The translations under genes and the position numbers were made by a program. Positions 25,174-33,629 of a stretch of 64,000 nt of DNA are shown here, piece by piece; within the stretch, counting starts at the first letter, position 1, and the number at the start of each line of letters is the position of its first letter. The notes below the pieces were generated by a model. It saw nothing but the letters and a program-made list of their open reading frames with translations. It ran no database searches and was not told the origin of the DNA. This DNA comes from Nonomuraea cavernae (GTDB lineage: Bacteria; Actinomycetota; Actinomycetes; Streptosporangiales; Streptosporangiaceae): the NCBI RefSeq assembly GCF_014646355.1, contig NZ_BMNH01000012.1, positions 1 to 64,000 on the forward strand. The letters run 5' to 3'.

Positions 25174-25368
25174 CTACTTGGCGAGCAGCTTCTTGATCTT
25201 CTTGGAATCTGCTTCGGACAGGACGACTTCATTCTTGAGACGGCGCGTCAGCGTGGACGACTTCCACTCGTTGTAGTGCGCGCGGTTGGCACGGCGACGC
25301 TTGATCTTGCCGGTGCCGGTGAGCCGGAACCGCTTCTTGGCACCGCTGTGCGTCTTCATCTTCGGCAT
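25174..25368 (-). CDS. rpmI: 50S ribosomal protein L35
   Basis: A 64-residue basic protein of the large ribosomal subunit. MPKMKTHSGAKKRFRLTGTGKIKRRR is the standard L35 opening and KKIKKLLAK the usual ending. The start is the ATG before PKMKTHSG, with GGAGAG upstream. It stands between infC and rplT, the universal order of this operon, with 121 bases between infC and rpmI and 24 bases to rplT. The gap after infC is GC-rich and may fold, but I see no clear terminator in it. Confidence 0.97.
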   Translation of the reverse strand: MPKMKTHSGAKKRFRLTGTGKIKRRRANRAHYNEWKSSTLTRRLKNEVVLSEADSKKIKKLLAK

Positions 25369-25489
25369 TTCGCCGTCTCTCCTCAATTCGGTCGTGCCGG
25401 TGGCCGGGCCGGTGCTGGCCGGCCCGGACGCGGCGTCTTCGTCTGCCGGTGGCTGTTCGGGGTGGTGTAAGGCTAACCCGAACCGGGGG

Positions 25490-26077
25490 TCACGCTTCCT
25501 GCGCGGAAGGCTCCTCGCTGCCACGCTGCGCCTTGGCGGCGGCCTTCTCGGCCTTGGCCTCGGCCTTCTTCTTGTGCGGACCGATCACCATGATCATGTT
25601 ACGGCCGTCCTGCTTCGGCTGGGATTCGACGAACCCGAGCTCCTGGACGTCCTCCGCCAGCCGCTGCAGCAGCCGGAAGCCGAGCTCCGGCCGGGACTGC
25701 TCGCGACCACGGAACATGATCGTGACTTTGACCTTGTCTCCCGCCTTGAGGAACCGCACCACGTGACCCTTCTTGGTCTCGTAGTCGTGCGGGTCGATCT
25801 TGGGCCGGAGCTTGATCTCCTTGATGATCGTGTGCGCCTGATTCTTGCGCGCCTCGCGCGCCTTCATCGCGGACTCGTACTTGAACTTGCCGTAGTCCAT
25901 GAGCTTGCACACGGGCGGTCGAGCCGTCGCCGCGACCTCGACGAGGTCAAGGTCGGCTTCCTGGGCGAGCTTCAGCGCATCGTGAATCGACACGATGCCC
26001 ACCTGCTCGCCGTTGGGGCCCACGAGGCGGACCTCGGGAACTCGGATACGCTCGTTGATGCGGGGCTCAGTGCTGAT
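25490..26077 (-). CDS. infC: Translation initiation factor IF-3 (AUC start)
   Basis: Binds the 30S subunit, checks start codon pairing and prevents 50S joining. The 195-residue protein starts STEPRINERIRVPEVRLVG after the initiator. It has the N-terminal domain, a basic linker (KYESAMKAREARKNQ) and the C-terminal domain VKVTIMFRGREQSRPELG. A charged Lys/Glu/Ala tail of about 30 residues closes it. No ATG, GTG or TTG stands at the right place. Instead AGGAGG is followed four to five bases later by ATC at 26077-26075. This is the classic non-canonical infC start that IF3 itself discriminates against, giving autoregulation. A longer reading to an upstream ATG would cross the leader hairpin and is unlikely. 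Confidence 0.93.
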   Translation of the reverse strand: MSTEPRINERIRVPEVRLVGPNGEQVGIVSIHDALKLAQEADLDLVEVAATARPPVCKLMDYGKFKYESAMKAREARKNQAHTIIKEIKLRPKIDPHDYETKKGHVVRFLKAGDKVKVTIMFRGREQSRPELGFRLLQRLAEDVQELGFVESQPKQDGRNMIMVIGPHKKKAEAKAEKAAAKAQRGSEEPSAQEA

Positions 26078-26089
26078 GGGGCCTCCTAG

Positions 26090-26290
26090 GTTGCGAATCC
26101 CTACGTGCTCGTCGTGCCGGGAAGCTCCGCGTGAAACGCGAAAGCCCCGCACGTCGCGCATGCGGGGCCACTGAGCTCTTCGGCATCGTGGCCTGAAGCT
26201 CCCCGGAGTAAGTCCGGCGTGATCCTGGACCCGGCCACCTCTCGGCGACTCAGGTGGGAGGAGACCTCCGCTTGCGCGTCCAGCAAGGCA
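26090..26290 (-). promoter_or_regulatory. Structured leader of infC operon with attenuator-like hairpin
   Basis: Upstream of infC, the leftward transcript can form an early hairpin CCACCT / AGGTGG and a small CCGG / CCGG hairpin. It then forms a strong GCCCCGCA / TGCGGGGC hairpin (26144-26168) followed by TTTCGCGTTT, which looks like a terminator within the leader. This fits attenuation of the infC-rpmI-rplT operon. I cannot match it to a named riboregulator from memory. Confidence 0.45.
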
Positions 26291-26403
26291 TGCCGGACCG
26301 ATCAGAGAGCAACACTACCACAACCACGCGGGATCCCCGAATCTTCCCCGCCCCCCGGAGTGCTGGCCGCCGAGGTCGCCTAGAGGCTCGATCCGGCGCG
26401 GCG

Positions 26404-27273
26404 TCAGACCGAACGGACCGCATGGACCGCCCGCCGGACGATCTCGGCCTCGCCGGCCGCGCGCATGGCCTCGACCGGCACGTCGGCGCGGCCGGTCATC
26501 AGCTCCACCTGGCGCACCGCCTGGTGGAGCAGCATCGCGAAGCCGCCCACGACGGTGCCGCCCGCGGCCCGCACCGCCGTCGCCGCCGCGGTCGGCCACG
26601 GCGCGTAGACCACGTCGAACAGGGCGGGCACGGTGGCCAGTCGTTCGGCGTGCAGGTCGGCCGCGCCGCCGGGCAGGGTGGAGACGACCAGATCCACCTG
26701 GAGCCGGACGTCGAGCTTGTCGAACGTCTCCACCGCGAGCGCCAGCCCCAGCCGCTCGGCCACCTCGGCGGTCTCCCCCGCCCTCGCGGGATCGCGGACG
26801 AGCAGGGTGGCGGACGGAAGCCCCAGATCGCGCAGCGCCGCCAGCGCCGACGCGGCCGTGGCGCCACCACCCAGCACCGTAGCCGAGCGGGGCGCCGGCA
26901 CCCCGGCCTCGGCCAGCGCCTGCTTGATGCCGTGAACGTCGGTGTTGTCACCGTGGGCGGCGCCGTCGCGGAACACCACCGTGTTGGCCCCGCCCACCTC
27001 CACGGCCAACTCGGAGACGGTGTCGAGCAGGGGCAGCACGGCCCGCTTGAGCGGCATGGTCAGCGACAGGCCCGCCCAGGCTCCCTCGTCACCGGAGATC
27101 TCGCCGCGCACCGGCCGGAGCCGCCCGAGCATGGCGGGCAGCCCGGCCTCGTCGCACTCGAACGCCTCATAGCTCCACCCGGCCAGGCCCATCGCCTCGT
27201 AGGCGGCCCGGTGCAGACAGGGCGACAGCGAATGCCCGATCGGCGAACCCATCACCGCGGCGCGCATGACCAC
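26404..27273 (-). CDS. aroE: Shikimate dehydrogenase
   Basis: Reduces 3-dehydroshikimate with NADPH in aromatic amino acid synthesis. The 289-residue protein has the substrate-side motif SPIGHSLSPCLHRAAYEAMGL and the catalytic Lys in LSLTMPLKRAV. GDNTDVHGIKQAL carries the conserved Asp, and the nucleotide site is the glycine-rich TVLGGGATAASALAAL. The C-terminal GGFAMLLHQAVRQVELMTG is typical. The start may be the first ATG at 27273 or the ATG two codons later. It lies 61 bases downstream of the first-copy mltG and is probably cotranscribed with alaS, ruvX and both mltG genes, an order I recall from Streptomyces. Confidence 0.94.
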   Translation of the reverse strand: MVMRAAVMGSPIGHSLSPCLHRAAYEAMGLAGWSYEAFECDEAGLPAMLGRLRPVRGEISGDEGAWAGLSLTMPLKRAVLPLLDTVSELAVEVGGANTVVFRDGAAHGDNTDVHGIKQALAEAGVPAPRSATVLGGGATAASALAALRDLGLPSATLLVRDPARAGETAEVAERLGLALAVETFDKLDVRLQVDLVVSTLPGGAADLHAERLATVPALFDVVYAPWPTAAATAVRAAGGTVVGGFAMLLHQAVRQVELMTGRADVPVEAMRAAGEAEIVRRAVHAVRSV

Positions 27274-27334
27274 CTGCTCTCCTTGACCAGCAGCACCCTA
27301 CCGCCGCCCAGGTGCGGCTCACCCCGCGCCCGGG

Positions 27335-28507
27335 TCAGTCGCCGTTCTGGTACTTCGCCTCGTTGCGTGCGAACTCCGCCAGCAGCGCCTGGCGCTCGGC
27401 CTCGGTCGTGGCGAACTTGGTGACGTTGCTCTTGCGGTCGGGGGCCACGAAGTACAGCCAGGTGCCCTTGGCCGGGTTGAGCGCCGCCTCCAGTGCGTGT
27501 TCGCCGGGGTTGGCGATGGGGCCTGGCGGAAGCCCGGGCCAGCGGTAGGTGTTGTACTTCGACGGGATCTTGGTTTCCTCGATGGAGGCGTAGGTGCCGT
27601 ACTTGCCGAGGGCGTACATGACCGTGCTGTCCATCGACAGGGTCATCGGCGGCTCCCGGTTGAGCCTGTTGTAGATGACCCGCGCGATCTTCGGCATGTC
27701 CTCCTGACGCCCCGCCTCGGCCTGGATGATGCTGGCGATCGTGATGATCTCGTGCGGTGTGTGACCGAGGCGTTTGGCGCCATCGACCAGACCGACCTTG
27801 TCCGCCGCCTGCTTGTACCGCTCGACCATCGTCGCCAGGATCTCGGCCGGCGTGGTCTTCGGCTGGAACTCGTACGTGGCAGGGAAGGCGTAGCCCTCAA
27901 GCTTGCCCTTGGCGTAGGACGGGAGGTCCAGCCCTCCGGTCTTCTTCGCCGCCGCCACGAAGTCCTTGCCGGGCTTGCCGGTCTTCTTCGCCAGCTGGGT
28001 CAGCATGTCGGACAGCCGCAGGCCCTCCTTGATGGTCACCTGGACGAGCATGCGGTTGCCGGAGTCGAGGAGCGTCACCGCGTTGGCGGCGGACATACCC
28101 TTGCGCATGGTGTACTGGCCGGGCTGGAGCGAGTCGCTCTTGCCCGCGTTGGTGATCGCGTTGGTGAAGGCTCTGGCGCTCGCGACGACGCCCTGGCGCT
28201 CGAGCTCCTGCGCGACGTCGGAGGCGTTCTGGCCCTCCTTGATCTCGATGACCACCTCGCCCTTGCCCTGACCGGCGAAGTCGTCGGGCACGAGGGCGCC
28301 GCTGATCCACTGGTAGCCGAAGTAGCCACCGCCGCCGATGATGCCGGCGAGGATGATGAACGCCAGCAGCGGGGCGATGAATCCACCCCGGTTGCGGCGT
28401 TTGCGCCGCCTGCGATTCCCCCGTCTGCCGGAACCGCGGGTACGCCGCTGGTCACGATTGTCGTCGTCCTCGGCGCCAAGCAGAAAGTCCATGTCGAGCT
28501 CGTTCAT
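27335..28507 (-). CDS. mltG: Endolytic murein transglycosylase MltG, copy adjacent to aroE
   Basis: Cleaves nascent glycan strands and is thought to set strand length by terminating elongation. The 390-residue protein has a charged cytoplasmic tail (about 1-40, rich in Arg) and one membrane span (about 44-64, IAPLLAFIILAGIIGGGGYFGY). The YceG/MltG domain follows, with a LysM-like N-terminal part. The active-site region is IITIASIIQAEAG, with its conserved Glu, followed by PKIARVIYNRLNREPPMTLSMDSTVMYALG and LPPGPIANPG. The ATG at 28507 was chosen. A second full copy lies upstream after a 232-base gap; the two differ widely in sequence, so the duplication is old. Confidence 0.93.
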   Translation of the reverse strand: MNELDMDFLLGAEDDDNRDQRRTRGSGRRGNRRRRKRRNRGGFIAPLLAFIILAGIIGGGGYFGYQWISGALVPDDFAGQGKGEVVIEIKEGQNASDVAQELERQGVVASARAFTNAITNAGKSDSLQPGQYTMRKGMSAANAVTLLDSGNRMLVQVTIKEGLRLSDMLTQLAKKTGKPGKDFVAAAKKTGGLDLPSYAKGKLEGYAFPATYEFQPKTTPAEILATMVERYKQAADKVGLVDGAKRLGHTPHEIITIASIIQAEAGRQEDMPKIARVIYNRLNREPPMTLSMDSTVMYALGKYGTYASIEETKIPSKYNTYRWPGLPPGPIANPGEHALEAALNPAKGTWLYFVAPDRKSNVTKFATTEAERQALLAEFARNEAKYQNGD

Positions 28508-28692
28508 AGGTGCGGTGGCCAATCTCCCGGCACGGCACCGGCGGTGTCAGGTCCGGGAACCGAACCGCCGGAAGTAACCGAGTGGAATGGGGGGATCCGC
28601 CGGACATATACCCACGGCCAGCGGTGATCACTCAGAGTAATCATGACGAGAGTCGGCGAGAGGGCGCGCGCCCCACTACGGGGGCTCTGCCT

Positions 28693-28711
28693 GGGGATCG
28701 TCACGATCCCC
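28693..28711. repeat. Inverted repeat between the two mltG copies
   Basis: GGGGATCG-TCA-CGATCCCC. It sits in the 232-base gap between the mltG copies, 29 bases beyond the stop of the upstream copy. It may be a terminator of the upstream copy or a regulator site for the next gene. Confidence 0.4.
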
Positions 28712-28739
28712 TGCGGGATGGGGGGTCTCCCGGCGAGCA

Positions 28740-29807
28740 TCAGTCAGTCCCGAGGTATCGGTTCAACTCTTCCCGGTATCTCACGAACTCGCTCTCTTTG
28801 TCGGTGAATTTGGTGATTCTATGCGCCGGATCCGTGGTAACAAACCAGTACCAATTGCCCTTTGCCGGGCGCAAGGCCGCCATCAGTGCCTTCTCTCCAG
28901 GACTGGAGACCGGTCCAGGTGGCAGCCCCTTGTGCAGGTAGGTGTTGTACGGCGAGTCGATCTTCGTGTCGCTCTCGGAGACCTTCAGCGTCCGCCTGCC
29001 CTGGGCGTACAGCACGGTCGTGTCGAGTTGGAGCGGCATGTTCGCGCCGAGCCTGTTGTAGATCACCCGGGCGATCTTCGGGTAGTCGGCGTCACGCCCG
29101 CCCTCTGCCTGCACGATGCTGGCCACGATCACGACCTCTCGCGGAGTCAGGTGCACCCGTGCCGCCCGCGCCTCCAGGTCGATCTCGGCCGCCGCCGCGC
29201 CGAACCGCTCGGTCATCGCGGCCAGCAGGTCCACGGCGGAGGCACCCGGCTCGACCTCGTACGTCGCCGGGAACAGGAATCCCTCCAGCCCCCGCGCGTA
29301 GGCGGGCAGGCCGACGAGAGCCGGGTCGGCCGAACGCAGCTCCTTCAGCGGCAGCCCGGACTGCGCGGCGACCCGCTCCAGCGTCTCGTCGACCCGCATG
29401 CCCTCGGGCACCATGACGCGCCTGACGATCCGGGAGCCCGGAGCGAGCAGCAGGTCCAGCGCCGCTCCCGCGGCCATGCCCCTGCGCAGGCGGTAGTGGC
29501 CGGGCTTGAGCCGGTCGGCCACCGCGCGGGCCACGGTCTCGTTGACGAAGGACCGGGCGCTGGCCACCACACCCGTCTCGGCCAGTTGCGCGCCGACGTC
29601 GCTCGCGCTGGCGCCGGGCGCGATCCGCACGGTCACCTTGCCTCTGCCGCGCCCGTCGAAATCATCGGGCACGACGTACGGTTGCAGCACCGCGTAGGCG
29701 GCCACCCCCAGCGCCACGACGGAGACGACCACACCGGAGACCAGCATCCCCGCCCTGCGCGGGGCCTTGCGCCGCCGGTCACCACGGGACGGGGAGTGTG
29801 CGGTCAA
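28740..29807 (-). CDS. Endolytic murein transglycosylase MltG, second copy
   Basis: A 355-residue second MltG-family protein. A basic cytoplasmic tail of about 25 residues precedes a membrane span (MLVSGVVVSVVALGVAAYAVL). The LysM-like and catalytic region follows, with VVIVASIVQAEGGRDADYPKIARVIYNRLGANMPLQLDTTVLYAQG, the same active-site signature and conserved Glu as its neighbour. KGLPPGPVSSPGEKAL and KGNWYWFVTTDP are also shared. The start is probably the TTG at 29807, preceded by GGGGTGG; no ATG or GTG fits better. It follows ruvX after 46 bases. Both copies look intact, so they may work on different cell wall sites or growth phases. Confidence 0.88.
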   Translation of the reverse strand: MTAHSPSRGDRRRKAPRRAGMLVSGVVVSVVALGVAAYAVLQPYVVPDDFDGRGRGKVTVRIAPGASASDVGAQLAETGVVASARSFVNETVARAVADRLKPGHYRLRRGMAAGAALDLLLAPGSRIVRRVMVPEGMRVDETLERVAAQSGLPLKELRSADPALVGLPAYARGLEGFLFPATYEVEPGASAVDLLAAMTERFGAAAAEIDLEARAARVHLTPREVVIVASIVQAEGGRDADYPKIARVIYNRLGANMPLQLDTTVLYAQGRRTLKVSESDTKIDSPYNTYLHKGLPPGPVSSPGEKALMAALRPAKGNWYWFVTTDPAHRITKFTDKESEFVRYREELNRYLGTD

Positions 29808-29853
29808 GCGACCACCCCTGGCGTGGTCCTGCCGTGACGGATGCCGCTCCCCG

Positions 29854-30336
29854 TCATGAGGCCGGTCCGCCGGCCGCCGCGGAGGGCGGTTCGACGGGCC
29901 TGCCCGGTGGTCTGTCGGTGGCTCGCTCGACGTCGAGTGCGTCCTGGAGCAACACGACCGCAGCCGCCTGGTCGACGACATCGCGCTGCTTGCGGGCACG
30001 TACGCCACTGGCGCGCAGCCCCTGCTGGGCCGCGACGGTGGTGAGCCGCTCGTCGAAGAGCCGCACCGGGGTGGGCGCGAGGCGGACGGCCAATGCCGAG
30101 GCGAACGTGCGCGCCAGCGCGGCCGCCTGCCCCTCACGGCCGGACAGCGAGGTGGGCAGGCCCACCACGACCTCGATCGCCTCGTGCTCCGCGACGATCA
30201 CGGCGATGCGGTCGAGGTCGCCCTTGCCTCGCCTGACCGTCTCGACCGGCGTGGCCAGCATCCCCGAGGGGTCGCTGCGGGCCACGCCGATGCGGACGGA
30301 TCCGACGTCGACACCGATCCGTGAACCGAACCGCAT
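29854..30336 (-). CDS. ruvX: Holliday junction resolvase-like protein RuvX (YqgF)
   Basis: RNase H-fold nuclease-like protein linked to 16S rRNA 5' maturation. The 160-residue protein starts MRFGSRIGVDVGSVRIGVA, with the first catalytic Asp. VVVGLPTSLSGREGQAA, LFDERLTTVAAQQGL and VVDQAAAVVLLQDAL hold further conserved acidic residues. The Pro-rich end is a short tail. The ATG is separated from the alaS stop by a single base, so translation is coupled. Position between alaS and mltG is conserved in actinobacteria as I recall it. Confidence 0.93.
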   Translation of the reverse strand: MRFGSRIGVDVGSVRIGVARSDPSGMLATPVETVRRGKGDLDRIAVIVAEHEAIEVVVGLPTSLSGREGQAAALARTFASALAVRLAPTPVRLFDERLTTVAAQQGLRASGVRARKQRDVVDQAAAVVLLQDALDVERATDRPPGRPVEPPSAAAGGPAS

Positions 30337-30337
30337 G

Positions 30338-33010
30338 TCAGCCGAGCTGCCCCTCAATGGCCTGCTCGACGAGCCGCAACGCGTCGCCGATCGCCTCCGG
30401 CCGGGTGCCGCCCCCCTGCGCGACATCGTCCTTGCCGCCACCGCCACCCCCAAGCGCCTTGGCGGCGACGCCGACCAGTCTCCCGGCCTTGAGCCCACGC
30501 TCGCGTCCCGCCTCGTTGACCGCGGCGACGACCACGGGCCGGTCGGCGGGAACACCGGCGATCACGATGATCGCGGGCCGGTCGGCCGGGAATCTGCCAC
30601 GCACATCAAGCGCGAGCTTACGCAGGTCATCGGCGCCGGTGCCATCAGGCGCGCGGTGTGTCACCACCGAGACGCCCTGCTGGTCGCGGGCCTGGGAGGC
30701 CAGCTCTCCGGCCACCTGGAGCACCTGCGCGGAACGAAGTCGCTCCAGCTCCTTCTCGGCGGTGCGCAGCCGGCCGACGATGCCCTCGATGCGCTCGGGA
30801 AGCTCCTCGCGGCGGGCCTTGAGTTGCTCGGTGAGCTGGGCGACCAGCACGCTCTCGCGCGCCAGGAACCGGAACGCGTCGATGCCGACCAGCGCCTCGA
30901 CCCGGCGCACGCCCGCGCCGACCGACTGCTCGCCCAGCACCTTGACCAGGCCGAGCTGGCCGGAACTGTGCACGTGCGTGCCGCCGCACAGCTCACGGGA
31001 GTAGTCGCCGATCTCGACCACGCGGACCTCGTCGCCGTACTTCTCGCCGAACATCGCCAGCGCGCCCATCGCCCGGGCCTCCGCCTGGGAGGTGTAGAAG
31101 GCGTTGACCTTGAGGTCGTTGATGAGCACGGCGTTGACCTCGTCCTCGACGTCACGCAGCACACTCGGCGGGACGGCGCCCGCGGCGGTGAAGTCGAAGC
31201 GGAAGCGGCCGGGCGAGTTCTCGGAGCCGGCCTGGGCCGCCGACTCGCCCAGCGCGTTCTTGAAGCCGCGGTGGACGAGGTGGGTGGCGCTGTGGCTGCG
31301 CGAGATCGCGCGGCGGCGCTCCAGGTCGATCGACGCCTGCGCCTCGTCGCCGGTCTTGAGCTCGCCGCTGCGGACGGTGCCGCGGTGCACGACGAGACCC
31401 GCGATCGGCGACTGCACGTCGAGGATCTCGACCTCGGCGCCGCCGGTGCGGATCACGCCCTGGTCGGCGAGCTGGCCGCCGCCCTCGGCGTAGAACGGGG
31501 TGCGGGCGAGCACGATCTCGACGCTGGCGCCCGCGCCCGCCGCCGGCACCGCGACGCCGTCGACGAGGATGCCGAGCACGGTGGTCTCGGCCTCGGTCTC
31601 GTCGTAGCCGAGGAACTCGACCTTGCCGGCCTGCTCCAGCAGCTGCCCGAAGACGGAGATGTCGGCGTTGCCGGTCTTCTTCGCCGCCGCGTCGGCCTTG
31701 GCCCGCTGGCGCTGCTCCTTCATCAGGCGGCGGAAGCCCTCTTCGTCGACCTTGAGCCCGTGCTCGGAGGCCATCTCGAGGGTGAGGTCGATGGGGAAGC
31801 CGTAGGTGTCGTGCAGCTGGAACGCCTGGTCGCCGGAGATGGTCGAGCCGGACTTGCGCTTGGTCTCCTCGACCGCGACGTCGAAGATGGCCGTGCCGGT
31901 GCGGAGCGTGCCGAGGAACGACGCCTCCTCGGCGTCGATGACCCCGTGGATCTGCGGCGCGTCGGCCTTGAGCTCGGGATACTGCTCGCCCATCACGTCG
32001 ATCGCGACGTCGGTCAGCTCGTGCATGTAGCGCTCGTCGCCGGAGCCGAGCAGCCGCAGGTTGCGCACGCTGCGGCGCAGGATGCGGCGCAGCACGTAGC
32101 CGCGGCCCTCGTTGCCGGGCATGACACCGTCGGCCACGAGCATGGTGCCGGTGCGGACGTGGTCGGCGATGACGCGCAGGCTCACGTCGGCGCGCTCGTC
32201 ACGGCCATAGCGGGTCCTGGTGAGCTCGGCCGCCCGGTCGAGGATCTTGTAGGTGGTGTCGATCTCGTAGATGTTGTCGACGCCCTGCAGGATCGCCGCC
32301 ATGCGCTCCAGGCCCATGCCGGTGTCGATGTTCTTGTTCGGCAGCTCGCCGGCGATGTCGAAGTCGACCTTGCTGCGGACCTCGCTGAGCTGGTACTGCA
32401 TGAACACGAGGTTCCAGACCTCGAGATAGCGGTCCTCGTCGGCGACCGGGCCGCCGTCGCGGCCGTACTCGGGGCCGCGGTCGTAGTAGATCTCCGAGCA
32501 GGGGCCGCCGGGGCCGGGCACGCCCATGTGCCAGTAGTTGTCCTCCAGGCCGCGGCGCTGGATGCGCTCGGCGGGCAACCCGACCTTGGTGTGCCAGATG
32601 TCGAACGCCTCGTCGTCCTCGAGGTAGACCGTCGCCCAGAGCCGGTCCTCGGGGAAGCCGAAGCCGCCCTCGGACTCGGGCTTGGTGAGCAGCTCCCAGG
32701 CGAACGGGATCACTTCGGCCTTGAAGTAGTCGCCGATGGAGAAGTTGCCGAGCATCTGGAAGAACGTGGCGTGCCGGGTCGTCTTGCCGACCTCGTCGAT
32801 GTCGGGGGTTCGTACGCACTTCTGGGCGGTGGCCAGCCGTGACGCCGGAGGCTTGCGCTGCCCCAGGAAGTACGGCTTGAACGGCACCATACCCGCGTTG
32901 ACCAGGAGAAGCGTAGGGTCCTCAGCGATCAGGCTGGCCGAGGGCACGATCTTGTGCCCACGCTCCTCGAAGAAGCGCAGGAAGCGGCGCGCTATCTCTG
33001 CCGACTCCAT
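30338..33010 (-). CDS. alaS: Alanine--tRNA ligase
   Basis: Charges tRNA-Ala and edits Ser/Gly mischarging. The 890-residue protein has a class II catalytic core (about 1-240, with NAGMVPFKPYFLGQ and GMGLERMAAILQGV) and a tRNA-recognition helical domain. The editing domain carries SHSATHLVH (zinc-binding His pair) and CGGTHVHSSGQLG. A C-terminal DHHA1 domain has GGGGGGKDDVAQGGG near the end. The start at ATG 33010 was chosen because AAAGGA lies eight bases upstream; an ATG three codons earlier overlaps that site. It heads a leftward run alaS-ruvX-mltG-mltG-aroE. Confidence 0.97.
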   Translation of the reverse strand: MESAEIARRFLRFFEERGHKIVPSASLIAEDPTLLLVNAGMVPFKPYFLGQRKPPASRLATAQKCVRTPDIDEVGKTTRHATFFQMLGNFSIGDYFKAEVIPFAWELLTKPESEGGFGFPEDRLWATVYLEDDEAFDIWHTKVGLPAERIQRRGLEDNYWHMGVPGPGGPCSEIYYDRGPEYGRDGGPVADEDRYLEVWNLVFMQYQLSEVRSKVDFDIAGELPNKNIDTGMGLERMAAILQGVDNIYEIDTTYKILDRAAELTRTRYGRDERADVSLRVIADHVRTGTMLVADGVMPGNEGRGYVLRRILRRSVRNLRLLGSGDERYMHELTDVAIDVMGEQYPELKADAPQIHGVIDAEEASFLGTLRTGTAIFDVAVEETKRKSGSTISGDQAFQLHDTYGFPIDLTLEMASEHGLKVDEEGFRRLMKEQRQRAKADAAAKKTGNADISVFGQLLEQAGKVEFLGYDETEAETTVLGILVDGVAVPAAGAGASVEIVLARTPFYAEGGGQLADQGVIRTGGAEVEILDVQSPIAGLVVHRGTVRSGELKTGDEAQASIDLERRRAISRSHSATHLVHRGFKNALGESAAQAGSENSPGRFRFDFTAAGAVPPSVLRDVEDEVNAVLINDLKVNAFYTSQAEARAMGALAMFGEKYGDEVRVVEIGDYSRELCGGTHVHSSGQLGLVKVLGEQSVGAGVRRVEALVGIDAFRFLARESVLVAQLTEQLKARREELPERIEGIVGRLRTAEKELERLRSAQVLQVAGELASQARDQQGVSVVTHRAPDGTGADDLRKLALDVRGRFPADRPAIIVIAGVPADRPVVVAAVNEAGRERGLKAGRLVGVAAKALGGGGGGKDDVAQGGGTRPEAIGDALRLVEQAIEGQLG

Positions 33011-33027
33011 GGTGGCCATCCTTTGCG

Positions 33028-33258
33028 TTAGTCGTCGGTTTCAGCGTTGTCGAGCCCGAACCGGGCCCGCAACTCGATTTCGCGGTCGGCGGCCTCGCCG
33101 AGCGCGTCGGAAGTAAAGTCTCTCACCTGCGCGAGCATGCCCGCGGCGCCCTTGGCCGTGCGGCGGGCGACGTGCTGGGGGTGCAGGGCCTGCAGCCTGC
33201 GCACCACCCACAGGGTGAGCAACGCGCCGAGCGAGATGTAGAACAGCCGCCTGATCAC
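33028..33258 (-). CDS. Small membrane-associated protein (DUF6167-like)
   Basis: A 76-residue protein with an N-terminal hydrophobic segment (MIRRLFYISLGALLTLWVVRR). A basic/amphipathic middle RLQALHPQHVARRTAKGAAGMLAQVRDF and an acidic end ARFGLDNAETDD follow. Similar short proteins sit between alaS and a DUF948 gene in other actinobacteria. The role is unknown. It overlaps the upstream DUF948 gene by four bases and ends 17 bases before alaS, so it is expected to be coexpressed with it. Confidence 0.75.
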   Translation of the reverse strand: MIRRLFYISLGALLTLWVVRRLQALHPQHVARRTAKGAAGMLAQVRDFTSDALGEAADREIELRARFGLDNAETDD

Positions 33259-33629
33259 GGACGCCGCCTGCCCCTGGGCTGCCTGCGGGCCTCGATGGCC
33301 CGGCGCACGCCGTAGCCGATCGACGACACCTTGATCAGCGGCCCGGTGAAGACGGTCTGGGTCACCGCGCTCAGCTTGGCCGCGTGCCCGCTGACCTGCT
33401 TGACGTCTCTGGCGATGGCCTCGACCGCGACGAGCTGTCTGTTGGTCTCGCTGACCGTGACGCCCATGTCGTCGAGCAGCGGCGTCATGCGGCTGGTCAG
33501 GTCGGAGACGGCCCTGGCCGTCTCGGTGAGCAGTCTCGCGAGCTTGATCAGCACCATGGTGAGCACGCAGACCAGGACTATCCAGCCCGTGGCCGCGATC
33601 AGCGCCGCGACCTCTCCAGCGGTAAGCAT
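33255..33629 (-). CDS. DUF948 domain membrane protein
   Basis: A 124-residue protein with one N-terminal membrane span (EVAALIAATGWIVLVCVLTMVLIKLARLL). A long amphipathic helix follows, of heptad-like composition (TARAVSDLTSRMTPLLDDMGVTVSETNRQLVAVEAIARDVKQVSGHAAKLSAV), as in DUF948/general stress proteins of actinobacteria and firmicutes. The C-terminus is basic. The start at ATG 33629 has GGAG eight bases before it. Overlaps the next small gene, giving a coupled pair ahead of alaS. Function is unknown. Confidence 0.8.
   Translation of the reverse strand: MLTAGEVAALIAATGWIVLVCVLTMVLIKLARLLTETARAVSDLTSRMTPLLDDMGVTVSETNRQLVAVEAIARDVKQVSGHAAKLSAVTQTVFTGPLIKVSSIGYGVRRAIEARRQPRGRRRP

Noticed and set aside
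26101..26286. A short minus-strand frame upstream of infC as a leader peptide
   Set aside because: It has no ribosome binding site and no run of regulatory codons; the RNA hairpins explain the region better.
29798..32842. A 1014-codon open frame on the plus strand opposite alaS
   Set aside because: It lies entirely opposite alaS, mltG and ruvX, has a repetitive Leu/Val/Asp/Gly/His-rich composition with no domain, and arises from high GC at codon position three. A shadow frame.
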